Shown here one piece after another: positions 26,514-35,067 of a stretch of 58,456 nucleotides of DNA. The stretch lies in the NCBI RefSeq assembly GCF_014222285.1, contig NZ_JACKZS010000023.1:1-58456 (forward strand), given 5' to 3'. The notes below the pieces were generated by a model, which had not been told where the DNA came from, did not search any database, and saw only the letters and a list, made by a program, of their open reading frames with translations. Position numbers and translations under genes: made by a program. The stretch's first letter is position 1; each line of letters starts with the position of its first letter. This stretch comes from Nostoc sp. UCD121 (GTDB taxonomy: Bacteria; Cyanobacteriota; Cyanobacteriia; Cyanobacteriales; Nostocaceae).

Positions 26514-26698
26514 TAGTGGTCTGTCCCATTAGTTCTACGAACCGCAAAGGACGCAAAGAGCGCAAAGGAAGAAGAGAAATTGAAATTTGATTCACTTATT
26601 AGAATTAATGAGACAGACTACTAATACCATTTCTTTGTGAGGCTGCGCCAAACCCTTTTAACTTCTTTCTTTGTGTCCTTTGCGTCCTTTGCGGTTCG
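26514..26698. repeat. MITE-like element with terminal inverted repeats, plus 21-bp inverted repeat
   Basis: A 110-nt unit (26514-26623) is bounded by TAGTGGTCTGTCCCATTA and, at the other end, TAATGAGACAGACTACTA, inverted with two mismatches. Another copy of the left end, 19 nt identical, lies at 31051-31069. Overlapping it, a perfect 21-bp inverted repeat built on AACCGCAAAGGACGCAAAG has arms at 26538-26558 and 26678-26698. The whole 26434-26857 gap has no gene. Confidence 0.7.
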
Positions 26699-26857
26699 TT
26701 TCTCTTTCTTATTTCTTGTACTTCAATATGGTTTAGCGCATCTTCTATTCATACAGAATTGGTACAACACAGCATGGCGGAAATCAAGCTACTATTTTAA
26801 AACCTGCAAAAGCCTTGATATACAAAACTTTTGACTTTTGACTTCCGCCTTGCGACG

Positions 26858-28273
26858 CTAGCCTATTACATTGGCTTTCTCTAAAGATTCTTTTTCTTCT
26901 GGCGATTGTTTAAATGCAAACCGCAATAAAGGCGGTGCTAAGAAGGTTGTCAAAATCACCATAATAACGATCGCAGCTTGCAATGGTTTATCAAGAGTAC
27001 CACTAGCTGCACCAATGGCGGCAAACACTAACCCAACTTCGCCACGGGGAATCATCCCCACACCAACGGCTAACCGATTAATTCCAGGTTGACCAAAAAC
27101 CGCCCAACCTGTGACAACTTTACCGATAATTGCGATCGCAATTAAGAAGGTAGCAATAATTAATCCTTCTCGATTTCCTGGAACTAAAGGATTAAGAACG
27201 CCTAAATCAACTTTCGCGCCAACTGTCACAAAGAAAACTGGCACTAGCATATCAGCAACAGGTTTAACCTGCTCATCTAGCTCTTTGCGTTTATCCGTTT
27301 CATCCAAAACTAAACCAGCCGCAAATGCGCCTAAGATAGCTTCTAAATGAATGGCACTACCCAAAAAAGCCATGAAAAAGGCAAAGATAAATGCTGGAAT
27401 AATTAAGTTGCCTCGCGTTTGCAATTTCTCAGCAATGGCAACAAAACTCTGATTGAAATATTTCCCTAATAAAATGGAGCCAATGAGAAAGACTGTAGCG
27501 CTGACAATTAAATAAATGACGTTGAAAATATCAACCTCACCAGTTTTAGCAAGACTTGCAACTACTGCCAATACAATGATGCCTAAAATGTCATCAATTA
27601 CAGCTGCACCGACAATAATCTGACCTTCACGAGATTTCAACTGCCCAATTTCTGACAAAACTTTCGAGGTAATGCCAATACTAGTAGCTGTGAGCGCTGC
27701 ACCTGCAAAAATCGCTGGAATTACTGGCGCATGAAACAATAAAATCAACCCCGCCGTACCAGCCGCAAAAGGAACAGCTACCCCAACACAAGCAACAATT
27801 GTTGCTTGATAACCAACTTTTTGTAATTCTTTTAAGTCTGATTCTAGACCAATTTCAAATAACAGAATGATCACACCTAGTTCAGCAAGCACAGAAACAA
27901 CTTCGCTCTGGCTTTGAAAGATTGATGTGACTGCATCAGGACTGAGGTTATTAATGAATTGCAGGATAGTCATGATAATGGAGTCGCTACCAGCTGCTCC
28001 ACTGTCGGGAAACACTACCAAATGGAGAGCAGAAGCACCCACAAGCACCCCACCAACTAATTCTCCTAATACAGGTGGCAAGTCCATCATTCTAAATAAT
28101 TCACCACCAATTTTACTAGCCAGATAAATGACTACTAAACTTAGCAATACTCCAGTCAGCACAATAGGAGCATATTCCGCCTCATTAGTTGTTGCTAGTA
28201 AAGGAGACTGGAAAGCTCCGGTGAGAAAATTTAACCAGGTAAACGAATTAAGTATTGGTTCTGAAAAAATCAT
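26858..28273 (-). CDS. nhaS3: Na+/H+ antiporter, CPA2 family (NhaS3-like)
   Basis: A 471-residue membrane antiporter with about 12-13 helices. Key features are MDLPPVLGELVGGVLVGAS, the ALTATSIGITSKVL segment, the ion-binding Asp pair in VIDDILGIIV and GMIPRGEVGLVFA, which identify the CPA2 NapA/NhaS3 group. In Synechocystis NhaS3 is an essential thylakoid Na+/H+ antiporter (family knowledge). It lies between mrp and the bicarbonate-transport genes on the same strand, which suits removal of Na+ brought in with bicarbonate. A repeat-filled gap separates it from mrp, so it has its own unit. Confidence 0.88.
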   Translation of the reverse strand: MIFSEPILNSFTWLNFLTGAFQSPLLATTNEAEYAPIVLTGVLLSLVVIYLASKIGGELFRMMDLPPVLGELVGGVLVGASALHLVVFPDSGAAGSDSIIMTILQFINNLSPDAVTSIFQSQSEVVSVLAELGVIILLFEIGLESDLKELQKVGYQATIVACVGVAVPFAAGTAGLILLFHAPVIPAIFAGAALTATSIGITSKVLSEIGQLKSREGQIIVGAAVIDDILGIIVLAVVASLAKTGEVDIFNVIYLIVSATVFLIGSILLGKYFNQSFVAIAEKLQTRGNLIIPAFIFAFFMAFLGSAIHLEAILGAFAAGLVLDETDKRKELDEQVKPVADMLVPVFFVTVGAKVDLGVLNPLVPGNREGLIIATFLIAIAIIGKVVTGWAVFGQPGINRLAVGVGMIPRGEVGLVFAAIGAASGTLDKPLQAAIVIMVILTTFLAPPLLRFAFKQSPEEKESLEKANVIG

Positions 28274-28369
28274 GTTTTTGCTTGTGTTTCTGATTCATTT
28301 TGGAGCCAATTAAAAATTGCAATCTATATTTTGTAATTCATAATACAATTACGAATTACGAATTACAAC

Positions 28370-28662
28370 TTACGAATAGGTGTCAGTGTAAGTACCAACG
28401 CCAGGATTATTAGCATCAGTTGCATGAGGATTAACTAAAGCAACGGCTTGTTTAAGTGCATCTATACGATCTACAAACATGTAATGCTCTGGTACAAACC
28501 TCGAAATGCCAAACTTGTAGAGTTTGCCTGTCCGACAAAAGGAGCAATCTGCAAAATAATCAGAATCACGCCAATCCCAGACATAAACCCAGAAATCACG
28601 CTGTAAGGCATGAGGGTAATGTATTTACCCAACTTAAATATCCCAAAAAAGATTTGGTGGCG
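28370..28662 (-). pseudogene. bicA: bicA remnant: internal piece joined to the C-terminal piece
   Basis: Downstream of sbtB the minus strand encodes a piece, HQIFFGIFKLGKYITLMPY and then VISGFMSGIGVILIILQIAPF, that matches the helix 3-5 region of BicA/SulP (about 28530-28662). It then jumps, with a frame change, into LYKFGISRFVPEHYMFVDRI and DALKQAVALVNPH, which matches the end of the BicA STAS domain and runs to a TAA at 28370-28372. Some 350 or more residues between the two parts are gone, as is the start of the gene, which lies beyond sbtA. This is a decayed gene and not a functional protein. Confidence 0.82.
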
Positions 28663-28674
28663 CGTCGTCTCGAT

Positions 28675-29025
<351 letters not shown>

Positions 29026-29092
29026 TTATGTACATTGATCTACTTGGTCTGCCCGTTCAAGGGATATCTGACAGACCTCGACCCGTCTGGGA

Positions 29093-30220
29093 TTAGCCGC
29101 CGATCGCCTGGGCGAGACCGATGAAGAACGGTATACACAAGCCGATCGCAACTGGCGTACCGACCGCTGTGGACGCGCCTATATAGGCGGAGGGATTAGC
29201 TGAAGGGATACCGGCTCGCAACGTAGGCGGCCCTGAGATGTCTGAACTAGAGGAAGCGATAATAGCCAGGATCACAACGCCGCCCATGCTGAATCCCGTG
29301 GCGTAGTGGGCAATCATGCCGAGACCGAAGGCGATTAGCCCATGCAAAAACGGTGCCACCACACTATACACAACGTACCATTGGGCTACCTTACGCAGTT
29401 CGCCAATTCTCGACCAAGCCTCCATCCCCATGACCAGCATCAAGATCGAAAGCAAGCCGCGAAAGGCGGGATCGTAGAAGCCTTTATAGACACTTTCCGG
29501 CCTGGTGAACAGGCCAAGAGCGAGACCTAACAACATTGCCGATAAGGCAGGGCCCCGGAGGCTTTCCTCGATAATTGGCCATATCTTGACCCGATTATCC
29601 GCAGCACCCTTCTGCTGACTGAGATACTCCTGCCGGCTGCTAGGATAATCTTTTTGATCGGGATAATCGCCAGCCGCAACGCGCTGCTGGCTGAAAGACT
29701 GCTGCCCAATAGAGTAGGCTGCTTCTTTATACTTCTTCTTGTTGATGTAAATGTTGGCTATAACAATCGCAGTTACGAGCGCTGGGATATCCATGAATGG
29801 ATAGAGTGCGCCAGACCATGCCTCGTATGAAATTTTTTGTTCTTCCAGTAGCGTCAAGGCGGCTGCCATGGTAGAGCCACTCACGGCACCAAACAAACCC
29901 CCAGTCGCAATCGCATCCACGGTTTTGACCTTCGGCAGCTTGGCCAATGTATAGCGGGCGATGAATACAATCAGAATCCCTGATATTACAGCAAACGCTG
30001 CGGGTAACACCATATCCGCCAGGTTGGAATTGCGGATCGCAATACCACCGTTCAGACCAATTTTGGTGAGCAGCATGAAGACAATGATCGTACAAATCGC
30101 CTCTGGAATTACCAATTCGCTACCAAGGGCAGCAATGACCATCCCACCAATCAAAAAGCCTAGTGTTGGGGACTGCAATTGCTGAATGAAGTCCATTAGA
30201 AAAAGGGACAAAAAATCCAC
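29093..30220 (-). CDS. sbtA: SbtA, sodium-dependent bicarbonate transporter
   Basis: A 375-residue inner-membrane protein with about ten helices in two inverted halves, a length normal for SbtA. It shows GGLFGAVSGSTMAAAL in the first half, a hydrophilic middle loop (about 180-215) and the diagnostic ASSSSDISGPPTLRAGIP with NPSAYIGASTAVGTPVAI in the second. I chose the GTG at 30218-30220 because AAGGAGG stands five bases upstream; the first ATG is at residue 9. It imports HCO3- with Na+ at high affinity for the CO2-concentrating mechanism. It lies inside the broken bicA gene. Confidence 0.95.
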   Translation of the reverse strand: MDFLSLFLMDFIQQLQSPTLGFLIGGMVIAALGSELVIPEAICTIIVFMLLTKIGLNGGIAIRNSNLADMVLPAAFAVISGILIVFIARYTLAKLPKVKTVDAIATGGLFGAVSGSTMAAALTLLEEQKISYEAWSGALYPFMDIPALVTAIVIANIYINKKKYKEAAYSIGQQSFSQQRVAAGDYPDQKDYPSSRQEYLSQQKGAADNRVKIWPIIEESLRGPALSAMLLGLALGLFTRPESVYKGFYDPAFRGLLSILMLVMGMEAWSRIGELRKVAQWYVVYSVVAPFLHGLIAFGLGMIAHYATGFSMGGVVILAIIASSSSDISGPPTLRAGIPSANPSAYIGASTAVGTPVAIGLCIPFFIGLAQAIGG

Positions 30221-30345
30221 GAATACCTCCTTGCGCTTCCTCTGATGAGGAGTATTACAATAAATGAACTAAATGAACTTTAAAAAAGACTGATGTGCTT
30301 GACTCCTATAGCACAGGTGCTGCACAAGAACCTGTAGAGAGGGCT

Positions 30346-30567
30346 TACGGTCGTTGGCCCGGTTGGCTCAGAAATTAGGGTTGGTGTCCCACCAAATAAG
30401 GCTGCGAAAAAGCCGACGCAAACTGCACCATAAAGACCAGCTACAGGCCCAGCGCCGGAAGCAACACCGAATGCTAGCGCTAGAGGTAACGAAACGATCG
30501 CAGCAGTTAAACCACCGAATAAATCGCCTTGTAAGTTTCTAAAGTTGATCGTATTAGTCAATGACAT
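30346..30567 (-). pseudogene. bicA: bicA remnant: N-terminal piece
   Basis: From Met 30567 the minus strand encodes 74 residues that match the start of BicA (SulP bicarbonate transporter), including NFRNLQGDLFGGLTAAI, LALAFGVASGAG and ALFGGTPTLISEPTGPTTV. After this the frame continues about 22 unrelated codons to a stop at 30280, where BicA normally has over 450 more residues. The matching later parts lie past sbtA-sbtB. The break at about 30345 is thus the right border of the inserted or recombined segment. Confidence 0.85.
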
Positions 30568-31051
30568 ACTGGGGCTTTGGTTACAAAAAATGCAAAATTT
30601 ATTTTGCATTGTAAAAATTGCCAGCTACTTTGAGTACATTTCATGTTTTATTGCCATGAGAAATCACGCAAAGAAAACTTTAATTCTTTGCAAAGCAGCA
30701 GGCTATATTGCCTTTCTATATGGCGAGTCGCTAAATACGAATCTTCAATAGAGAAGGCTTAGGACAAAGATGGTTCAAAAATTTGACTAGAAAAGCTTAC
30801 AAAAATTGCAATTTTTAGTTATTGTCAAGTTTAATGCGACTCAATAATAGCTTACAGCCTTATATGTCAATCTTGCTTATTTACAAGCTTCAATATTAAA
30901 TAAATATTAAATTGCTTTCATAGATAAAAGGCTATGCTTGTTGACTAATCTTTGATTGCACTAATCAATACAATATGTAAATTTATATTAATTGTTATTG
31001 CAAAAACTTTTTGGTTAAGCAATCTGCCAACAAGCCCAAGACTGATACGCC

Positions 31052-31246
31052 TAGTGGTCTGTCCCATTAAATATGATAGGTAAATCACCTTTAATTTCTC
31101 TTCTTTAACTCTTAACTTCTCTGTGAAACGCTGCGCGAACGCGTTCTTTGCGTCCTTCTCTAACGAGACGCTGCGCGTAGCTTGCTTCTCCGTTGGAGTA
31201 TGCGGTTCGTTCTCTTATCCCTCAAAATTAATGCGATGAATCACTA
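31052..31246. repeat. MITE-like element, second copy, containing nested repeats
   Basis: The left end TAGTGGTCTGTCCCATTA is identical to the element at 26514. The right end TAATGCGATGAATCACTA (31229-31246) is an inverted, partly decayed match (13 of 18). Inside lies the CTCTGTG...CTTTGCGTCC...GCGGTTCG family, itself split by GCTGCGCG-type palindromic units (about 31123-31200). Repeats have inserted into repeats. Confidence 0.65.
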
Positions 31247-31445
31247 GTCATAATGCATCGCAAAGTATTCAAGAGTTGCTGTAAGTGACAAAGTGAACTA
31301 CTCAGGTTAGCCCCTACTTCCATAATTTGGATGACTGATTTCATTAATATCAGTAAATGTCATTTTGTCAATACCTATGTGATAAGCTGTTTGTCATCTA
31401 GTTTTACCGAAAATTTGGGTCTAGAGCTTACGTGCTTATAGGTTC

Positions 31446-31492
31446 GTAGTAAAGACTTTAGTCCTGATTTTGGGGACTGAAGTCCCGACTAC
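31446..31492. repeat. Nested palindromic repeat, 'ACTTTAGT' family, copy 3
   Basis: GTAGTAAAGACTTTAGTCCT (from 31446) faces GGGACTGAAGTCCCGACTAC (31473-31492). The right arm keeps its own palindrome GGGACTGAAGTCCC, with a central change, and the left arm is slightly decayed. Related to 16532-16580 and 17136-17193. Confidence 0.7.
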
Positions 31493-31833
31493 AAACTGCT
31501 TATTATCGGTGATTTGGGGACATTGTATAACTAGCGATCGCAGCCCCGGCGCTTGGGTCGATTTTGACCTGTTATCCTGGTACTGTTACTGTAACCATCA
31601 GTACTCCATGAACTATAAAAAATTTGCTTATATTATTATTGGAATTATGTTTTTTGTTGCATGGTAATTTAAGTAGATTTATTGGCGTTGCTGATTTAGA
31701 TGTATAGAGCCAAATAAGTTGCTGACAGTGGTAGCGAACCTTGTCAAAGGCAGCAAAAAATTTTAATACACAAGTCAAATCAGGGAAAGGTCTTTTTCTT
31801 AAGTTGTTTGAGGGGATTTCCAAAAAATAGATT

Positions 31834-31864
31834 TGTAGAGACGTTGCAATGCAACGTCTCTACA
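31834..31864. repeat. Perfect palindrome 'GTAGAGACGTTGCA'
   Basis: A 31-nt palindrome with 15-bp arms (31834-31848 and 31850-31864) around one central base. It belongs to the GTAGAGACG palindrome family of Nostoc-type genomes. It lies about 100 nt downstream of the rpaA stop codon and could act as its terminator, though no T-run is present. Confidence 0.7.
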
Positions 31865-31959
31865 CACTTCACTAATAACCTTAACTAAACGGTAAGGTAT
31901 AAGAGTTACAGAGAGTTCTTGCCTAAGTTATGGCAAGGTTTAAGTGAATTTAGCTGATT

Positions 31960-32703
31960 TCATTCAACGACTGTTACTGAAGCCCCTTCGTTTGATGGAG
32001 GGATACCGGGTAATTCAAGACAGTATCCGGCTCCATACACTGTCTTGATATAGCGGGGGTGGCGGGGATCTGGTTCTAGCTTGGTTCTCAAGTGGCGAAT
32101 ATGGACTCGAATCGTTTCTATGTCATCATCAGGATCGTAGCCCCAAACTTCTCTGAGGATTTCGCTAGGAGAAACTGTTTGACCGTGGCGTTGTAGTAAG
32201 CAGTGAAGTAGCTCAAATTCCAAGTGAGTCAATTTCACCGTGTCATTGAACCATATTGCCTCAAATCTTTCGGGAACGAGGGTCAATGATCCATAGTTCA
32301 GAATCTCACTATGCTTTGCGGCTTGGGGAATGCGGTCAGTACGTCGCAAAAGTGCCCGCACCCGTGCCAGCAGTTCTTCAACTTCAAAAGGCTTGGTGAG
32401 GTAGTCATCTGCGCCAGCATTAAAGCCTTCTACCTTGTCCTGAGTTTGGCTCAAAGCCGTCAACATTAACACGGGAATCTCAGAGGTGCGATCGTCGCGG
32501 CGCAGGCGTTGGCAAACTGTAAACCCATCCACTCTGGGCAACATTAAATCGAGCATGATCAAGTCTGGTTGAAGCTGGAGAGCCAGCGCTTGACCTTTGA
32601 TGCCGTCTTCAGCTTGACTAACATCGTAGCCAGCCATTTCCAAGTTGACGGCAACTAGTTCTGAAATCGCTGGGTCATCGTCTATGACAAGAATCCTCGG
32701 CAT
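31960..32703 (-). CDS. rpaA: RpaA, OmpR-family circadian output response regulator
   Basis: A 247-residue response regulator. Receiver domain: [20 protein letters not shown], phospho-acceptor Asp in [20 protein letters not shown], and [12 protein letters not shown]. The DNA-binding winged helix contains [32 protein letters not shown] and [20 protein letters not shown]. These stretches match RpaA of unicellular cyanobacteria nearly residue for residue and separate it from RpaB. RpaA is phosphorylated by SasA and passes the KaiABC clock signal to gene expression. It is a single gene with no partner kinase nearby. Confidence 0.95.
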   Translation of the reverse strand: MPRILVIDDDPAISELVAVNLEMAGYDVSQAEDGIKGQALALQLQPDLIMLDLMLPRVDGFTVCQRLRRDDRTSEIPVLMLTALSQTQDKVEGFNAGADDYLTKPFEVEELLARVRALLRRTDRIPQAAKHSEILNYGSLTLVPERFEAIWFNDTVKLTHLEFELLHCLLQRHGQTVSPSEILREVWGYDPDDDIETIRVHIRHLRTKLEPDPRHPRYIKTVYGAGYCLELPGIPPSNEGASVTVVE

Positions 32704-32859
32704 TCTTAAAAATTATTACTACTTATTAAGGATAATTAACAACCTTTGATAGATACAAAGATTTTTGAAACGATTCTAAAAAAGTTTTTAAATCTTACAT
32801 AAATATTAAGATTAAATGACTGTGAAATCAAGACTCAATTACACGAAATCTTATAGTCT

Positions 32860-33924
32860 ATGATGTGTTATGCTCCCCCCTACAATCCGTCTTGGTTTTT
32901 ACAAAACGGTGTGATGATGACTGTATACACTGCTTTGTGGGGAAAACGTCACTGGCAAAGTACTACTAAAGACCCAGAACCGTCTTATCACGAGAAAATT
33001 TTTGTTGGTGGCCAAGGTGTGCCAATTTTTGGCTTGGTTGCCATACCGGAAAATGCCCATAGCACGATTATCGGCACTTACGGCATTACTGGAGAGTTAA
33101 AAACAGAATGGTTTTTGAGGGTGCTAGGGCGTAAAGCTTATGCTCAAGGATACGCTGTTGTGTTGTTTGATTGGCGGGCCCACGGGAAAACTGCCGAATT
33201 GTCGCCGACTCTGACTTCTGATGGTTTGTACGAAGGGGAAGATTTTGTTCGCATCGCCGCCGCAGCTAAGGCAATGGGATGTCCTGGTAAATTTTGGTTT
33301 ACAGGGTTTTCTTTGGGAGGGCAATTGGCACTATGGGCAGTGAAGGTGGCTGGTGAGGTGATTAGGGAATATGAAGATTTAGGACTAGAAGACAGCGATA
33401 TTGGCGGTGGTATGGTGATTTGTCCTAGTTTGGATTCGGAGCGATCGCTATCTTATCTAGTTACAAAACCCTTTGGCAGATATTTGGAAGCGGGGATTGC
33501 CCAGAATTTAAAAAAACTAGCATGGCGAATTCATGATGCTCATCCTGGAAGCATTGACCCAGAAGCGATTGAACGGGCGAATAGTATTTGGGGTTTTGAT
33601 AACGAACTGGTAATTAACCGATTAGGTTTTTCTTCTGTAGAAGCTTATTACCAAGCTAGTAGTGCTTTACAAATATTGCCGCAAATCTCAAAACCGACTT
33701 TGATTTTATATGCTGCTGATGACCCACTTTTTGACCCAGCTATCATACCGGAATTACAAGAAGCTTGCGATCGCAATTCCGCAATAGATTTATTGCTCAC
33801 TCAGTACGGTGGTCATGTTGGCTATTTGAGCAGCAAAGAGTGCCAGCGTCAAGTACAAGACTCCGATCCTTGGTGGGCATGGAATCGGATTTTACAATGG
33901 TTGGAGCAACAGCGCAAAGGATAA
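32860..33924 (+). CDS. YheT-like alpha/beta hydrolase
   Basis: A 354-residue cytoplasmic alpha/beta hydrolase. The start 'YAPPYNPSWFLQNGVMMTVYTAL' is the family signature of YheT-type esterases. The nucleophile Ser is in FTGFSLGGQLAL, the acid in LYAADDPLFDP and the His in QYGGHVGYL, so the triad is complete. Its two first codons are both ATG and either could be used. It is divergent from rpaA, with about 155 bp between the start codons, so both promoters lie in that gap. The substrate is unknown; the family includes short-chain esterases. Confidence 0.88.
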   Translation: MMCYAPPYNPSWFLQNGVMMTVYTALWGKRHWQSTTKDPEPSYHEKIFVGGQGVPIFGLVAIPENAHSTIIGTYGITGELKTEWFLRVLGRKAYAQGYAVVLFDWRAHGKTAELSPTLTSDGLYEGEDFVRIAAAAKAMGCPGKFWFTGFSLGGQLALWAVKVAGEVIREYEDLGLEDSDIGGGMVICPSLDSERSLSYLVTKPFGRYLEAGIAQNLKKLAWRIHDAHPGSIDPEAIERANSIWGFDNELVINRLGFSSVEAYYQASSALQILPQISKPTLILYAADDPLFDPAIIPELQEACDRNSAIDLLLTQYGGHVGYLSSKECQRQVQDSDPWWAWNRILQWLEQQRKG

Positions 33925-34574
33925 GTACAGCAGTTTTCTTTTGCATAAGGTACAAAGTCACTGGTTTTGAGGCAGGAGGCAGAAGAATAATTTGATTTGT
34001 GAATCCTTGGTTCTGTACCTCATTTAGCTGCAAACTGCTGTAGCTCGGAGTGAATAATTATCAGTGGGATAAGACAGGGGCAAGGGAAAAAGAGTTTGAG
34101 CTTTCTTTACCTTTCTTCACACATTTTTCTTTCATTTAGATCGGCTTACTTAATACTAAGATTTTGTCATTGAAATGAAGTCGATGAAAAGACAAAAAGT
34201 CTTCATTAGAGCTAATAAATACTGGCTTAATATAAATTAATAAATGTTTCTAAAAAATCATTTGTCAATAAATCATGACATTAGTTTTAAAGATTATAGC
34301 TCTAACTTTTGCTTACTGATAGAAAAGTTGACTTGCTCCATAAAACCCCACTCCACAACGAGAGTTTCTAAGCCTTAATGTGTAAGAATAGCCCAAAAAA
34401 CAGCACCAAACTTCTGTAGGATTTGCCCAAATTTCCGGTAATTATATCGGGATAGTAGGCTTATAAATTCTGGACAAAAAACTCCCATTGACTCTTTCAA
34501 AGGATAGGATTAACGTTGTGAGTAGTCCTTACAAGGGCACTATTTATGCATCAAAGAATCAAGAGGTATTTCCT
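33925..34574. other. Gene-free region upstream of the copper-binding protein gene
   Basis: About 650 bases. The first part is the repeat element at 33926-34042. The rest is AT-rich, with a weak hairpin around 34375-34390 and no recognised operator. A frame that runs upstream of the next gene from 34488 has no ribosome site and codon content unlike the gene, so I treat it as leader. Confidence 0.5.
33926..34042. repeat. MITE-like element 'TACAGCAGTTT'
   Basis: Perfect 11-bp terminal inverted repeats, TACAGCAGTTT (33926-33936) and AAACTGCTGTA (34032-34042), enclose 95 nt. Inside, GCATAAGGTACA and TGTACCTCATTT form a second, imperfect inverted pair. It starts one base after the stop codon of the YheT-like gene. 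Confidence 0.65.
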
Positions 34575-34946
34575 ATGATGATGATGATGACTGAAACCAT
34601 GACTGCCGAAATGCAAGCTTGTATGGAAGTTTGTATGGACTGTCATAAAATGTGCATGGAAACCATGACTTACTGCATGGCCAAAGGTGGTATGCAGATG
34701 AACAAGGACATGATGAGCATGATGAGCATGATGCGCGATTGCTCTGAAATGTGCATGATGTGCATGAATATGATGATGAGTGGTTCTGAGTTCATGGAAC
34801 GCACTTGTATGCTCTGCGCCGAAATGTGCGATCGCACTGCAATGGCGTGTGAGATGATGAGCGATGACATGAAAATGATGGAATGTGCTGCTGCTTGCCG
34901 TAAGTGTGCAGAGTATTGCAGAAGTATGCAGATGATGCCTGCTTAA
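34575..34946 (+). CDS. Cys/Met-rich four-helix copper-binding protein (DUF326/Csp-like)
   Basis: A protein of about 123 residues starting at the first of five consecutive Met codons at 34575; AAGAGG lies about nine bases upstream. It has many Cys in CxxxC helical spacing (CMEVCMDCHKMC, CSEMCMMC, CMLCAEMC, CAAACRKCAEYC) and an exceptional number of Met, with no signal peptide. This is the pattern of the four-helix-bundle copper storage (Csp) family, in which Cys thiolates line the core and bind many Cu(I) ions. It is likely cytosolic copper storage or detoxification. A strong hairpin terminator follows. Confidence 0.87.
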   Translation: MMMMMTETMTAEMQACMEVCMDCHKMCMETMTYCMAKGGMQMNKDMMSMMSMMRDCSEMCMMCMNMMMSGSEFMERTCMLCAEMCDRTAMACEMMSDDMKMMECAAACRKCAEYCRSMQMMPA

Positions 34947-34983
34947 TTTCCCTAACTAGCAGAAGTTTCTCTGCAACCTAATA

Positions 34984-35021
34984 TTCAAGCGCTCAGACTC
35001 TTTGGGGTCTGGGCGCTTGAA
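34984..35021. terminator. Strong hairpin between convergent genes
   Basis: TTCAAGCGCTCAGAC (34984-34998) pairs with GTCTGGGCGCTTGAA (35007-35021) over 15 bp with one T-G wobble, plus two further inner pairs. It lies between the copper-binding gene (+) and modBC (-). TTTT follows eight bases later, so it can serve as a terminator for either strand. Confidence 0.8.
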
Positions 35022-35067
35022 GTAAGATGATTTTGAATAATTTTCCACGTCCCATATATTTCTGCGT

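Larger units (their letters stand above)
30610..31959. other. Gene-free region made largely of repeats
   Basis: About 1.35 kb without a convincing gene. It holds a MITE-like unit (31052-31246), an 'ACTTTAGT' nested palindrome (31446-31492) and a perfect palindrome (31834-31864). A 19-codon hydrophobic frame (31608-31667) and a possible decayed frame on the minus strand at 31670-31823 cannot be supported as genes. The segment 30610-31050 is AT-rich, with nothing recognisable. Confidence 0.6.

Noticed and set aside
29727..30095. 122-codon minus-strand frame
   Set aside because: It lies in an alternative frame inside sbtA, whose intact motifs explain the DNA.
31608..31667. 19-codon hydrophobic frame MNYKKFAYIIIGIMFFVAW
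   Set aside because: It could be a membrane micropeptide, but it lacks a clear ribosome site and matches no small photosystem subunit I know.
31670..31823. Possible transposase tail on the minus strand
   Set aside because: The residues look like a fragment of a repeated element, but I cannot tie them to a named transposase family.
34670..34870. 66-codon minus-strand frame
   Set aside because: It is antisense to the Cys/Met-rich copper gene, and its Ile/Met-rich content reflects the complement of that gene.
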